NCBI GenBank assembly: GCA_947623215.1
Contig: CANQGN010000066.1
Span: 1-7,710, forward strand
DNA: 7,710 nucleotides
Direction: 5' to 3'
DNA from: an uncultured Clostridia bacterium
GTDB taxonomy: Bacteria; Bacillota; Clostridia; Oscillospirales; Acutalibacteraceae
The translations under genes were made by a program, and so were the position numbers. Shown here one piece after another: positions 1 to 5,997 of the stretch (the stretch's first letter is position 1; every line of letters starts with the position of its first letter). Under the pieces are notes generated by a model, which had not been told where the DNA came from, searched no databases, and saw only the letters and a program-made list of their open reading frames with translations.

Positions 1-354
1 GGCACCATTTTGCAAAAAGAGGGCAAAGAAGAGGCCTATGAGATTACCGAAGCAGGGGCCAAAGCCGCCGAGGAGCTGATAGGCTCGCTGCCCGCCTCTG
101 TACGCGAGCGGGCGGTTGCCCGCGCCACCGCCTTAAAAGCCCGCGCCCGGGCGCTTTCTGAAAACCGCATTACCATTGACCGCGCGGGCGACGGCTACGT
201 GATTTCCTGCACCGTGCCGGAGGGCGAGCGCGAGCTTATGACCGTGCGGCTGGGGGTAGGCGACGCCATGCAGGCCAATTATATAAAAGAGCGTTTTCTT
301 GAAAACCCCTCTCGCGTCTACCAGCAGGTGCTGGCGGCCTTTGGCATAGAGTAG
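1..354 (+). CDS. DUF4364 family protein, C-terminal part (5' end outside window)
   Basis: The frame is open from the first base and ends at TAG 352-354, giving 117 visible codons. A TTG at 10 is in frame, but nothing resembling a ribosome-binding site precedes it, so the gene almost certainly starts upstream of the window. The visible part begins with a winged-helix-like end (YEITEAGAKAAEEL). An Arg/Ala-rich helix follows, then a beta-rich segment (DGYVISCTVPEGERELMTVRL) and a last helix (ERFLENPSRVYQQVLAAFG). This order matches, from memory, the C-terminal half of DUF4364 proteins, small predicted winged-helix proteins of Clostridia. Their biochemical role is not established; DNA binding is an inference from the fold. 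No convincing terminator follows, and the next promoter starts about 50 bases downstream. Family assignment is by pattern recognition only. Confidence 0.72.
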   Translation, partial: GTILQKEGKEEAYEITEAGAKAAEELIGSLPASVRERAVARATALKARARALSENRITIDRAGDGYVISCTVPEGERELMTVRLGVGDAMQANYIKERFLENPSRVYQQVLAAFGIE

Positions 355-406
355 CCGGCAGGGGCGTATCGCCGGGGCGTTTGGTACGAAAATTTGCAAA
401 AAAGCC

Positions 407-435
407 TTGACAAACCGCCCGTCGGCTGGTATAAT
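407..435 (+). promoter_or_regulatory. Sigma-A promoter of the infC-rpmI-rplT operon, extended -10
   Basis: The -35 box TTGACA (407-412) and -10 box TATAAT (430-435) both match consensus at 6/6 and are 17 bp apart. TGG directly before the -10 box gives an extended -10 (TGn) element. The A/T-rich stretch 389-403 (AAAATTTGCAAAAAA) just upstream of the -35 box looks like an UP element. The predicted transcription start is about 441-443, leaving a leader of about 190 nt before infC. Such strength fits a ribosomal-protein operon. Confidence 0.93.
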
Positions 436-441
436 ACCCCC

Positions 442-604
442 ACAACAAAGCAGCGGCGCCACGCGCGTTCGTCTCACCGTTCTGGCCGCCCGGCCTTGCC
501 GGGGTGCGTCAGCCGGTTATAACCGCTCATTTCTGCCGGGCTTCCGGCGGTTTTTGCGCGTTGTAAGAATGGGGACGGGCCGAACAAGCGCCCGTCCCAT
601 TTTT
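442..604 (+). promoter_or_regulatory. Structured infC leader, probable L20-type transcription attenuator
   Basis: The untranslated leader holds local stems at 489-494/498-503 (CCCGGC/GCCGGG, 3-nt loop), 514-517/522-525 (inside the 12-bp palindrome CGGTTATAACCG) and 535-539/544-548 (GCCGG/CCGGC, 4-nt loop). It ends in a terminator-like hairpin (568-604). An alternative long-range pairing is available. CGTCTC 470-475 pairs with GGGACG 572-577 (one U-G), GTTCT 479-483 pairs with AGAAT 566-570, and GTTCG 467-471 could alternatively pair with CGAAC 581-585. These pairings would occupy the 5' arm of the terminator and so could act as an antiterminator. Firmicutes infC-rpmI-rplT operons are known to be controlled by a leader attenuator that responds to ribosomal protein L20, encoded here by rplT. 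The L20 binding site itself I cannot identify from sequence alone. Confidence 0.65.
568..604 (+). terminator. Intrinsic terminator (attenuator) in the infC leader
   Basis: The stem ACGGGC 575-580 pairs with GCCCGT 590-595, continues through GGG 572-574 with CCC 596-598, and extends by AAT 568-570 with ATT 599-601 across one bulged G (571). The loop is 9 nt (581-589). Five T's (600-604) follow. It sits upstream of the infC ribosome-binding site inside the transcribed leader, so it would stop transcription before the operon rather than end a gene. Confidence 0.75.
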
Positions 605-616
605 GTTGAACGTTTC

Positions 617-634
617 AGGAGGTGCTTTCACATT
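617..634 (+). promoter_or_regulatory. infC ribosome-binding site with AUU start codon
   Basis: AGGAGG (617-622, continuing as AGGAGGTG) stands 9 nt before ATT at 632-634, an ideal distance. No ATG, GTG or TTG lies in frame near it, and translation from ATT gives ISKSDLSINDEIR, the normal IF3 amino terminus. IF3 discriminates against AUU, so an AUU start is the known basis for IF3 repressing its own translation in E. coli. Confidence 0.88.
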
Positions 635-1147
635 AGCAAGTCGGACCTTTCCATCAACGACGAGATTCGCGACAAAGAAGTACGGGTCATCACGGCCGAG
701 GGAGAACAGCTGGGCATTATGCCGGTTAAAGAGGCGCTTCGTTTGGCGGAGGAACGCAATTTAGACTTAGTCAAAATTGCGCCGCAGGCGCAGCCCCCCG
801 TGTGCAAAATTATGGACTACGGCAAATACCGGTTTGACCAGGCCAAGCGGGAAAAAGAAGCCAAAAAAAACCAGCGGGTGATTGAACTCAAAGAAATTCG
901 CCTTTCTTTGAGCATCGACGTGCACGATTTCAACACCAAGGTCAATCAGGCGAAAAAGTTTATTGCCGGCGGCAATAAGCTCAAGGTTTCCATTCGCTTT
1001 TGGGGCCGGTGGCTGGGCCACCCGGAGATTGGGTTGGCCAATATGCAGCGCTTTGCCGAGGCCATGGCCGAGGTGGCCGTGGTAGAAAAACCCGCCAAAA
1101 TGGAAGGCAGAAACATGCTGATGTTTATGGCGCCCAAAAAAGCCTGA
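632..1147 (+). CDS. infC: Translation initiation factor IF-3
   Basis: IF3 binds the 30S subunit, prevents premature 50S joining and checks start-codon/initiator-tRNA pairing. The product is 171 aa, within the usual IF3 length. The N-terminal domain (about 1-72) carries INDEIRDKEVRVI, GEQLGIMPVKEAL and PPVCKIMDYGKYRF. A lysine-rich linker (about 72-86) follows. The C-terminal domain (about 86-171) has ELKEIRLSLSIDVHDFNTK and ends KMEGRNMLMFMAPKKA. The start is ATT at 632, chosen from the strong Shine-Dalgarno at 617-622 and the canonical N-terminus. Longer in-frame readings from TTG 407 begin inside the promoter and are not genic. One oddity: the motif normally seen as RFRGREMxH reads RFWGRWLGH (residues 122-130), with Trp at positions usually Arg and Glu. 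rpmI follows after 23 nt in the same operon. Regulation is likely at both the leader attenuator and the AUU start. Confidence 0.97.
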   Translation: MSKSDLSINDEIRDKEVRVITAEGEQLGIMPVKEALRLAEERNLDLVKIAPQAQPPVCKIMDYGKYRFDQAKREKEAKKNQRVIELKEIRLSLSIDVHDFNTKVNQAKKFIAGGNKLKVSIRFWGRWLGHPEIGLANMQRFAEAMAEVAVVEKPAKMEGRNMLMFMAPKKA

Positions 1148-1170
1148 CGATTTTAAAGGAGGACACTCAA

Positions 1171-1368
1171 ATGCCGAAAATCAAAACGCACAGCGGTGCG
1201 AAAAAACGGTTCAAAATCTCTAAAAACGGGAAGCCCCTGCGGGGTCATGCCTATAAATCCCATATTTTGAACAAAAAGAGCACCAAGCGCAAACGCAACC
1301 TGCGCAAGGTATCGGTGGCAGACGTAACCAACCGCGCGCAAATTAAGCGCCTTGTTCCTTACAAATAA
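1171..1368 (+). CDS. rpmI: 50S ribosomal protein L35 (bL35)
   Basis: This is a small, very basic 65-aa protein of the large ribosomal subunit. It starts MPKIKTHSGAKKRFK and continues with HAYKSHILNKKSTKRKRNLRK, both hallmark L35 segments, and ends RLVPYK. Length matches the family (about 64-66 aa). AGGAGG at 1157-1162 lies 8 nt before the ATG. It is the middle gene of infC-rpmI-rplT, 23 nt after infC and 21 nt before rplT, so it is co-transcribed with both. The short infC-rpmI gap leaves little room for the long-range pseudoknot through which L20 represses rpmI in E. coli, so control here is more likely at the operon leader. Confidence 0.97.
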   Translation: MPKIKTHSGAKKRFKISKNGKPLRGHAYKSHILNKKSTKRKRNLRKVSVADVTNRAQIKRLVPYK

Positions 1369-1389
1369 TTTCGGAGGTAGCAATTTACT

Positions 1390-1743
1390 ATGGCAAGAGT
1401 AAAAGGCGCGCTGAGCACGCGCAAAAGAAGAAAAAAGACTTTAAAACTGGCAAAGGGCTATTTTGGTTCCAAGCATCGCCTGTTTAAAACGGCCAAACAG
1501 GCCGTTATGAAATCCGGCAACTACGCTTACATCGGCCGCAAACAGCGCAAACGTGATTTTCGCCGTTTGTGGATCACCCGCATTTCCGCTGCGGCACGCG
1601 CCGACGGAATGAATTACTCCACCTTTATGAACGGGCTGAAAAAGGCCGGCGTGACCTTAAACCGCAAAATGCTCTCTGAGCTGGCCATTGCCGACCCCGC
1701 CGCCTTTTCCGCGCTGGTAGAAAAGGCAAAAGCCGCATTATAA
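1390..1743 (+). CDS. rplT: 50S ribosomal protein L20 (bL20)
   Basis: L20 binds 23S rRNA early in 50S assembly and, in Firmicutes and Proteobacteria, also represses its own operon. The 117-aa product has the long basic N-terminal extension (MARVKGALSTRKRRKKTLKLAKGYFG split over residues 1-26, with GYFG at 23-26). RKRDFRRLWI follows at 53-62, then RISAAARADGMNYS. The C-terminal globular part includes GLKKAGVTLNRKMLSELA, the rRNA-binding region and the part known to carry regulation. Length and all conserved blocks fit the family. GGAGG at 1373-1377 precedes the ATG by 12 nt, slightly longer than ideal. It is the last gene before an intrinsic terminator and the likely effector of the leader upstream of infC. 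Confidence 0.97.
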   Translation: MARVKGALSTRKRRKKTLKLAKGYFGSKHRLFKTAKQAVMKSGNYAYIGRKQRKRDFRRLWITRISAAARADGMNYSTFMNGLKKAGVTLNRKMLSELAIADPAAFSALVEKAKAAL

Positions 1744-1751
1744 ATTGCCGC

Positions 1752-1789
1752 ATACGCCCGACGTCTTGGTACTTCGGGCGCATTTTTTT
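1752..1789 (+). terminator. Intrinsic terminator of the infC-rpmI-rplT operon
   Basis: CGCCCGA 1755-1761 pairs with TCGGGCG 1774-1780. One mismatch (C1762/T1773) and GT/AC (1763-1764/1771-1772) close a 6-nt loop. AT pairs add to the base, and a run of seven T's (1783-1789) follows. The T-run touches the first ATG of the next gene, so part of the downstream message depends on read-through or an unseen promoter. Confidence 0.88.
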
Positions 1790-2578
1790 ATGATGATGAT
1801 TACCTCTAAAGACAATGCCACGGTAAAACAACTGCATAAATGGGTTGCCGACCCCCGCGCCCGCCGAAAAGACGGCGTTTTGGTGGCGGAGGGGCTGCGG
1901 CTGTGCGAGGACGCCCTGCAAAGCGGCGCCCGCCCCATTCTCGCCGCCGTTACCCCGGCCTTTGCGGCGGCCAACGCGGCCGTAACCGCCGCCCTTGCCG
2001 CCGCGAGCGACGCGGCGGTAACGGTAAGCGACGACGTGATGCGCCGCCTTACCGACACTGCCACCCCCCAGGGGGTGGTGTGCGTTTGCCGCCGCCCGGC
2101 ATATGGGGACTTGCCAAGCAGCGCCGGCCGCTTTGTGGTGCTGGAAGGGGTAGCCGACCCGGCAAACGTGGGGGCGGTTGCCCGCACGGCAGAGGCGCTG
2201 GGGCTTACCGGTCTGCTGCTCTGCGGCGGCTGCGAGGCCTACTCGCCCAAGGCGCTGCGGGCCTCTATGGGGGCGCTGCTGCGGCTGCCGGTGTATGAGG
2301 CGCCGGTAGAGCAGGCGCTCGCCCGGCTGCATTCCCTTTCGGTTACCACCTACGCCGCCGTGGTGCGGGGGGCGGAGCGCTCGCTCACCGACTGCCGCTT
2401 TTCCCCCGCTTCGGCAGTGGTCATCGGCAACGAGGCAAACGGCTTAACGGCAGCTACCGCCGCCGCCTGCACCCTGCGGGCGAGCATTCCCATGGCGGGC
2501 CGGGCAGAATCGCTTAACGCCGCGGCGGCCGCCGCCCTGTTTATGTGGGAAATGGTGCGAAGCGAGGTGAAAGCGTGA
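1790..2578 (+). CDS. TrmH/SpoU family RNA 2'-O-ribose methyltransferase
   Basis: It is predicted to transfer a methyl group from S-adenosylmethionine to a ribose 2'-OH in rRNA or tRNA; the exact target cannot be told. From ATG 1790 the product is 262 aa. An N-terminal substrate-binding domain (ITSKDNATVKQL, VLVAEGLRLCEDAL) is followed by an Ala-rich stretch (about 52-77) and TDTATPQGVVCV. The C-terminal SPOUT knot has all three motifs: NVGAVARTAEALG (126-138), VVIGNEANGL (210-219) and IPMAGRAESLN (233-243). The catalytic-type Arg132 and Asn243 are present. Three consecutive ATGs (1790, 1793, 1796) can start it; 1796 gives the most family-like N-terminus (MITSKDN). None has a Shine-Dalgarno, because the terminator T-run lies immediately upstream. 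The closest named relative is likely B. subtilis YsgA. It overlaps dprA by 4 nt (GTGA), which suggests coupling. Confidence 0.92.
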   Translation: MMMITSKDNATVKQLHKWVADPRARRKDGVLVAEGLRLCEDALQSGARPILAAVTPAFAAANAAVTAALAAASDAAVTVSDDVMRRLTDTATPQGVVCVCRRPAYGDLPSSAGRFVVLEGVADPANVGAVARTAEALGLTGLLLCGGCEAYSPKALRASMGALLRLPVYEAPVEQALARLHSLSVTTYAAVVRGAERSLTDCRFSPASAVVIGNEANGLTAATAAACTLRASIPMAGRAESLNAAAAAALFMWEMVRSEVKA

Positions 2579-3834
2579 GCCACCCTTTGTACTGGATAGC
2601 CCTGCAGCAGGCGCTGGGCGTGCCCAGCCGCCGTTTAAACGCCCTGCTTACCCTCTTCGGTTCGCCCGAAGGGGTGTTTGCCGCAAGCGAGGCAGAGCTG
2701 GCCCGTACCCCCGGCATTACCCGGCGAGAGGCAGCCGCCATTTTGGCCAAGCCCTACGCCGCCGCCAAGGCGGTGTGGGCCAGCTGCCGCCGCCACGGCA
2801 TTACCCCCATTACCCCCGAGCACCCGCATTTTCCCGAGCGGCTGCGCCAGCTGACCGACTGCCCCTGCGTGCTGTACGTGCAGGGTTCGCCGGAGCTGCT
2901 GACCGCCCTGCCGGCCATTAGCGTGGTGGGCACCCGCAAGCCCACCCCCTACGGGCTGGCCGTTACCCGCCGCATTGTGGCGGTGCTGGCCGCGGCGGGT
3001 ATGCTGGTAGTCAGCGGCGGGGCGCTGGGGATAGATGCTGCCGCTCATACCGCCGCGCTGGAGGTTGGGGGCAAAACCGCCGCCGTGCTGGGCTGCGGGC
3101 TGGCAAACGACTATTTACGCGCCAACCAAAAGCTGCGAGAAACCATTGCCGCCACCGGCGTGCTGCTTAGCGAGTACCCGCCCGCCGCCCCGGCCACCCG
3201 CTACTCGTTTCCGGTGCGCAACCGCATTATTGCCGCCCTGTCGCTGGGCACGCTGGTAACCGAGGCGGGGGAGAAGAGCGGTTCGCTCATTACCGCCGGT
3301 TGTGCGCTGGAGCTGGGGCGAGACGTTTTTGCCCTGCCGGGCAGCGCCCTGTCGCCCGCCTTTGTGGGCAGCAACCGGTTAATTACCGACGGCGCGGTGC
3401 CCGTTTTCAGCGGGCTGGACGTGCTGCATTATTATGAAAACGACCCCTCCTGCGCCTTTCACATGGCGCGGGCAGAGGAACTCAACCGCACCCTGCAACA
3501 GCAGGTGGTAACGGTGGCCGACCCACAGGAGAGGCCGGAGGGGGAACAACGGGAAAAGCGGGAAGAAGAAAAAAGACAGAAAAAACGCGAAAAAGAGCGA
3601 AACCCCGCCCCGCCGCCGCCCGAATGCCAAAAAAACGCCGACGAGCGGCAAAAAGACTTGTCAGAACCCGCCCGGCGGGTGTATAATAGGATTTTAGACG
3701 CGGGCGGTTTACCGCTGGACGATATTGTGCGGGCCGCCGGGCTATCCTCCGGCGAGGCGCTGCGGCTGCTGACCGAGCTGGAGCTGGAGGGGCTGCTGCA
3801 AAAAGAACCCACCGGCCTTTACCGGGCGGTATAA
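2575..3834 (+). CDS. dprA: DNA-processing protein DprA (Smf)
   Basis: DprA binds incoming single-stranded DNA and loads RecA during natural transformation; it is also kept in many non-competent bacteria. The 419-aa product has an N-terminal helical (SAM/HhH-like) part (1-70) with LGVPSRRLNALLTLFGSPE. The Rossmann-like DprA core (about 80-285) shows SVVGTRKPTPYG, VVSGGALGIDAAAH, EYPP, FPVRNRIIAALS and KSGSLITAG...ALELGRDVFALPG. A charged low-complexity linker (about 315-362) and a C-terminal winged helix (about 363-419) follow. The family is usually about 360-380 aa, and the linker accounts for the excess. The start is GTG 2575: it overlaps the previous stop as GTGA, follows GAGGTG (2564-2569), and gives a normal N-terminus. 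An in-frame GTG at 2545 would lie inside the upstream gene and is less likely. topA follows after 24 nt, as in Bacillus smf-topA. Confidence 0.96.
   Translation: MSHPLYWIALQQALGVPSRRLNALLTLFGSPEGVFAASEAELARTPGITRREAAAILAKPYAAAKAVWASCRRHGITPITPEHPHFPERLRQLTDCPCVLYVQGSPELLTALPAISVVGTRKPTPYGLAVTRRIVAVLAAAGMLVVSGGALGIDAAAHTAALEVGGKTAAVLGCGLANDYLRANQKLRETIAATGVLLSEYPPAAPATRYSFPVRNRIIAALSLGTLVTEAGEKSGSLITAGCALELGRDVFALPGSALSPAFVGSNRLITDGAVPVFSGLDVLHYYENDPSCAFHMARAEELNRTLQQQVVTVADPQERPEGEQREKREEEKRQKKREKERNPAPPPPECQKNADERQKDLSEPARRVYNRILDAGGLPLDDIVRAAGLSSGEALRLLTELELEGLLQKEPTGLYRAV
3658..3687 (+). promoter_or_regulatory. Candidate sigma-A promoter inside dprA, directed at topA
   Basis: TTGTCA (3658-3663, 5/6) and TATAAT (3682-3687, 6/6) are 18 bp apart. 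Transcription would start near 3694, about 165 nt upstream of topA. It lies in coding sequence (the TATAAT is read as part of RVYNR), so a chance match is possible. It could let topA, trmFO and tsaC be expressed independently of dprA. Confidence 0.5.
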
Positions 3835-3858
3835 CTTTTGACTGTTAGGAGTTGTCAC

Positions 3859-5997
3859 ATGGCCAAACTTGTTATTGTGGAGTCTCCCTCCAAAATCAAA
3901 AGCGTAAAAAAATATCTCGGCAGCGGGTACGAGGTCATGGCTTCGGCCGGGCATATTCGCGATTTGCCCAAAAAAACCTGGGGTATCAGCGAAGACGGCC
4001 ACTTTACCCCCCGCTACGAAACCGCCGCCGGGAAAGAAGATATTATTAAAAAACTGCAAAACGCGGCCGCCGCCAGCGACGGCGTGCTGCTGGCTACCGA
4101 CCCCGACCGCGAGGGCGAGGCCATTGCCTGGCACCTGGCGCAGGTGCTGGCGCTGGGCGACGACGAGAAAAACCGCATTACCTTTAACGCCATTACCAAG
4201 TCCAGCGTGCAGGCGGGGCTTGCCGCCCCCCGCGCGATAGACCGCAATTTGGTAGACGCCCAGCAGGCCCGCCGGGTGCTTGACCGCATTGTGGGCTACA
4301 AGCTCAGCCCCTTTTTGTGGAAAAAGGTGCGCCGGGGCCTTTCGGCCGGGCGGGTGCAGTCGGTCATTGTGCGGTTAATTGTGGACCGCGAAAACGAGAT
4401 TCGCGCCTTTGTGCCGGAGGAATACTGGTCGCTGGACGCGAAATTAAGCCAAAAGCCCACCAGCCGCGCCTTTATGGCCAAGCTGACCTCCCGAACCGAC
4501 GGCGGCAAGGTGGAAATCAAAAACGGAGAAGAGGCCGAGGCCATTCGCGCCGCGCTGGCCGAGGCGCCCTTTGTGGTGAGCGCGGTTAAAAAAGGCGTGC
4601 GCAATCAGCAGCCCGCGCCCCCCTTTATTACCTCTACCCTGCAGCAAGACGCCGCCCGCAAATTCGGCATGACCGGCGAGCGCACCATGCGGGCCGCCCA
4701 GCAGCTGTACGAGGGGGTAGAGATTCCCGGCGTGGGCACTACCGGTTTAATTACCTACATGCGTACCGACTCGGTGCGCATTTCAGAAGAAGCCCGCGCC
4801 GCCGGCAACGACTATATTACCAAAACCTTTGGCGCCAACTACCTGCCGCCCAAGCCCCGCTACTACAAAACCCGCGCCGGTGCGCAAGACGGGCACGAGG
4901 CCATTCGCCCCACCATGGTAGAGCTTGCCCCCGAACAGGTAAAAGGGGCGCTGTCGGCCGATCAGTTCAAAATCTACCGACTGATTTGGCAGCGCTTTTT
5001 GGCCAGCCTAATGGCCGCCAGCGTAAAAGACACCCAAACGGTAGACATCGACGCCGACGAGTACCGCTTCCGCGCCAGCGGCTTTTCCGTTCGGTTTGAG
5101 GGGTACACCGCCGTGTATCAGGACGCCGACGAGGCGGCGGAAGACGCCAAGGCCCTGCCCCCCTTAAGCGAGGGCGCCACCCTGTGCCTGCGGGAGCTGA
5201 CCGGCAACCAGCACTTTACCCAGCCCCCCGCCCGGTATAACGACGCTACCTTAACCGACGTAATGGAAAAAACCGGCATTGGCCGCCCCAGCACCTACGC
5301 CACTACCATTGCCACCGTAATAAAACGCGAATACGTGCAGCGCGAGAAAAAAACGCTTAAACCCACCCCGCTGGGGGAGGTTACCACCGAGCTCATGTGC
5401 AAGCTCTTTCGCGAGATTGTAGATACCAAGTTCACCGCCGCTATGGAAAAAGACCTGGACTGCGTAGCCTCCGGCACGCTGGGCTACGAGCAAACGGTGG
5501 AGAAATTTTACGAGCCCTTTATGAAAACCATAGAGAAGGCCGAGGCCGCTATGGAAGGCAAACGCGCCAAAATTCCAGACGAGCCGACCGACGAGGTTTG
5601 CCCCAACTGCGGCAAGCCCATGGTCATTAAGGTGGGGCGGTTCGGCAAGTTTTTGGCCTGCTCCGGCTACCCGGACTGCAAAACCACCCGCCCGCTGCTG
5701 GTGCGTACCCCCGGCAGCTGCCCGGTATGCGGCAAGGGCATGGTAGAGCGCAAGTCGAAACGCGGGTACGTTTACTACGGCTGCGAGGGCTACCCCACGT
5801 GTAAATATATGACGTGGGACGTCCCCACCGCCGAGCAATGCCCCAAGTGCGGCAAAACCCTGTTTAAACGGCGGGGCGGCATTTTGGCCTGCAACGCCGA
5901 GGGCTGCGGCTTTGAGAAAAAAGCCGAGCGCAAAAGCCGCAAAAAGGCGGAACAAACAGAGAACCCAGAGCAAACGGAAGGGTCGGCCAATGCCTAA
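3859..5997 (+). CDS. topA: DNA topoisomerase I (type IA)
   Basis: It relaxes negative supercoils by cutting one DNA strand through a 5'-phosphotyrosine link. The 712-aa product starts with a Toprim domain (MAKLVIVESPSK with Glu8; TDPDREGEA with Asp81, Asp83 and Glu85 for Mg2+). The type IA core includes LSAGRVQSV (161-169), the active-site motif TYMRTDS (catalytic Tyr300, Arg303 nearby), GHEAIRPT (His346) and TGIGRPSTYATTI (472-484). Three C-terminal zinc ribbons follow, each with four cysteines: 581/584/601/607, 621/624/642/648 and 661/664/678/683. The tail (684-712) is Lys/Glu-rich. The start is ATG 3859, with AGGAG at 3847-3851 seven nt upstream; the extra in-frame codons back to 3838 add nothing family-like. 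The last 8 nt overlap trmFO. The dprA-topA-trmFO order is conserved in Firmicutes. Confidence 0.98.
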   Translation: MAKLVIVESPSKIKSVKKYLGSGYEVMASAGHIRDLPKKTWGISEDGHFTPRYETAAGKEDIIKKLQNAAAASDGVLLATDPDREGEAIAWHLAQVLALGDDEKNRITFNAITKSSVQAGLAAPRAIDRNLVDAQQARRVLDRIVGYKLSPFLWKKVRRGLSAGRVQSVIVRLIVDRENEIRAFVPEEYWSLDAKLSQKPTSRAFMAKLTSRTDGGKVEIKNGEEAEAIRAALAEAPFVVSAVKKGVRNQQPAPPFITSTLQQDAARKFGMTGERTMRAAQQLYEGVEIPGVGTTGLITYMRTDSVRISEEARAAGNDYITKTFGANYLPPKPRYYKTRAGAQDGHEAIRPTMVELAPEQVKGALSADQFKIYRLIWQRFLASLMAASVKDTQTVDIDADEYRFRASGFSVRFEGYTAVYQDADEAAEDAKALPPLSEGATLCLRELTGNQHFTQPPARYNDATLTDVMEKTGIGRPSTYATTIATVIKREYVQREKKTLKPTPLGEVTTELMCKLFREIVDTKFTAAMEKDLDCVASGTLGYEQTVEKFYEPFMKTIEKAEAAMEGKRAKIPDEPTDEVCPNCGKPMVIKVGRFGKFLACSGYPDCKTTRPLLVRTPGSCPVCGKGMVERKSKRGYVYYGCEGYPTCKYMTWDVPTAEQCPKCGKTLFKRRGGILACNAEGCGFEKKAERKSRKKAEQTENPEQTEGSANA

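Noticed and set aside
355..375. Possible terminator after the DUF4364 gene (CCGGC 355-359 / GCCGG 371-375)
   Set aside because: The stem is only 5 bp with an 11-nt loop and no T-run follows.
407..631. In-frame extension of infC upstream to TTG 407
   Set aside because: The TTG is the -35 box and the extension runs through the promoter and leader hairpins. The residues it adds are not IF3-like, and AGGAGG at 617 points to ATT 632.
1714..1744. Promoter for the methylase using TATAAA at 1739-1744
   Set aside because: No acceptable -35 box lies 16-18 bp upstream (best is CTGGTA at 19 bp), and the transcript would start inside the terminator region.
1998..2018. Perfect 8-bp all-GC inverted repeat with 5-nt loop (CCGCCGCG / CGCGGCGG)
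   Set aside because: It lies inside the Ala-rich part of the methylase gene, where GCC/GCG codons create such pairing by chance. There is no T-run and no conserved context.
2545..2574. Upstream GTG start for dprA at 2545
   Set aside because: It would add ten residues encoded within the end of the methylase gene. GTG 2575 has a closer Shine-Dalgarno, a classic GTGA overlap and a typical DprA N-terminus.
3904..3974. A7 runs in early topA (3906-3912 and about 3970-3976) as slippage or frameshift sites
   Set aside because: They encode ordinary Lys-Lys pairs in the correct frame. The protein is full length, and no stimulatory structure or alternative product is apparent.
5251..5973. Long open frame on the - strand opposite topA (about 240 codons)
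   Set aside because: It is an antisense shadow of a clearly coding topA in GC-rich DNA. It has no ribosome-binding site and no recognisable domain. The other long - strand frames (for example 1625-2332 and 6845-7294) were rejected for the same reason.
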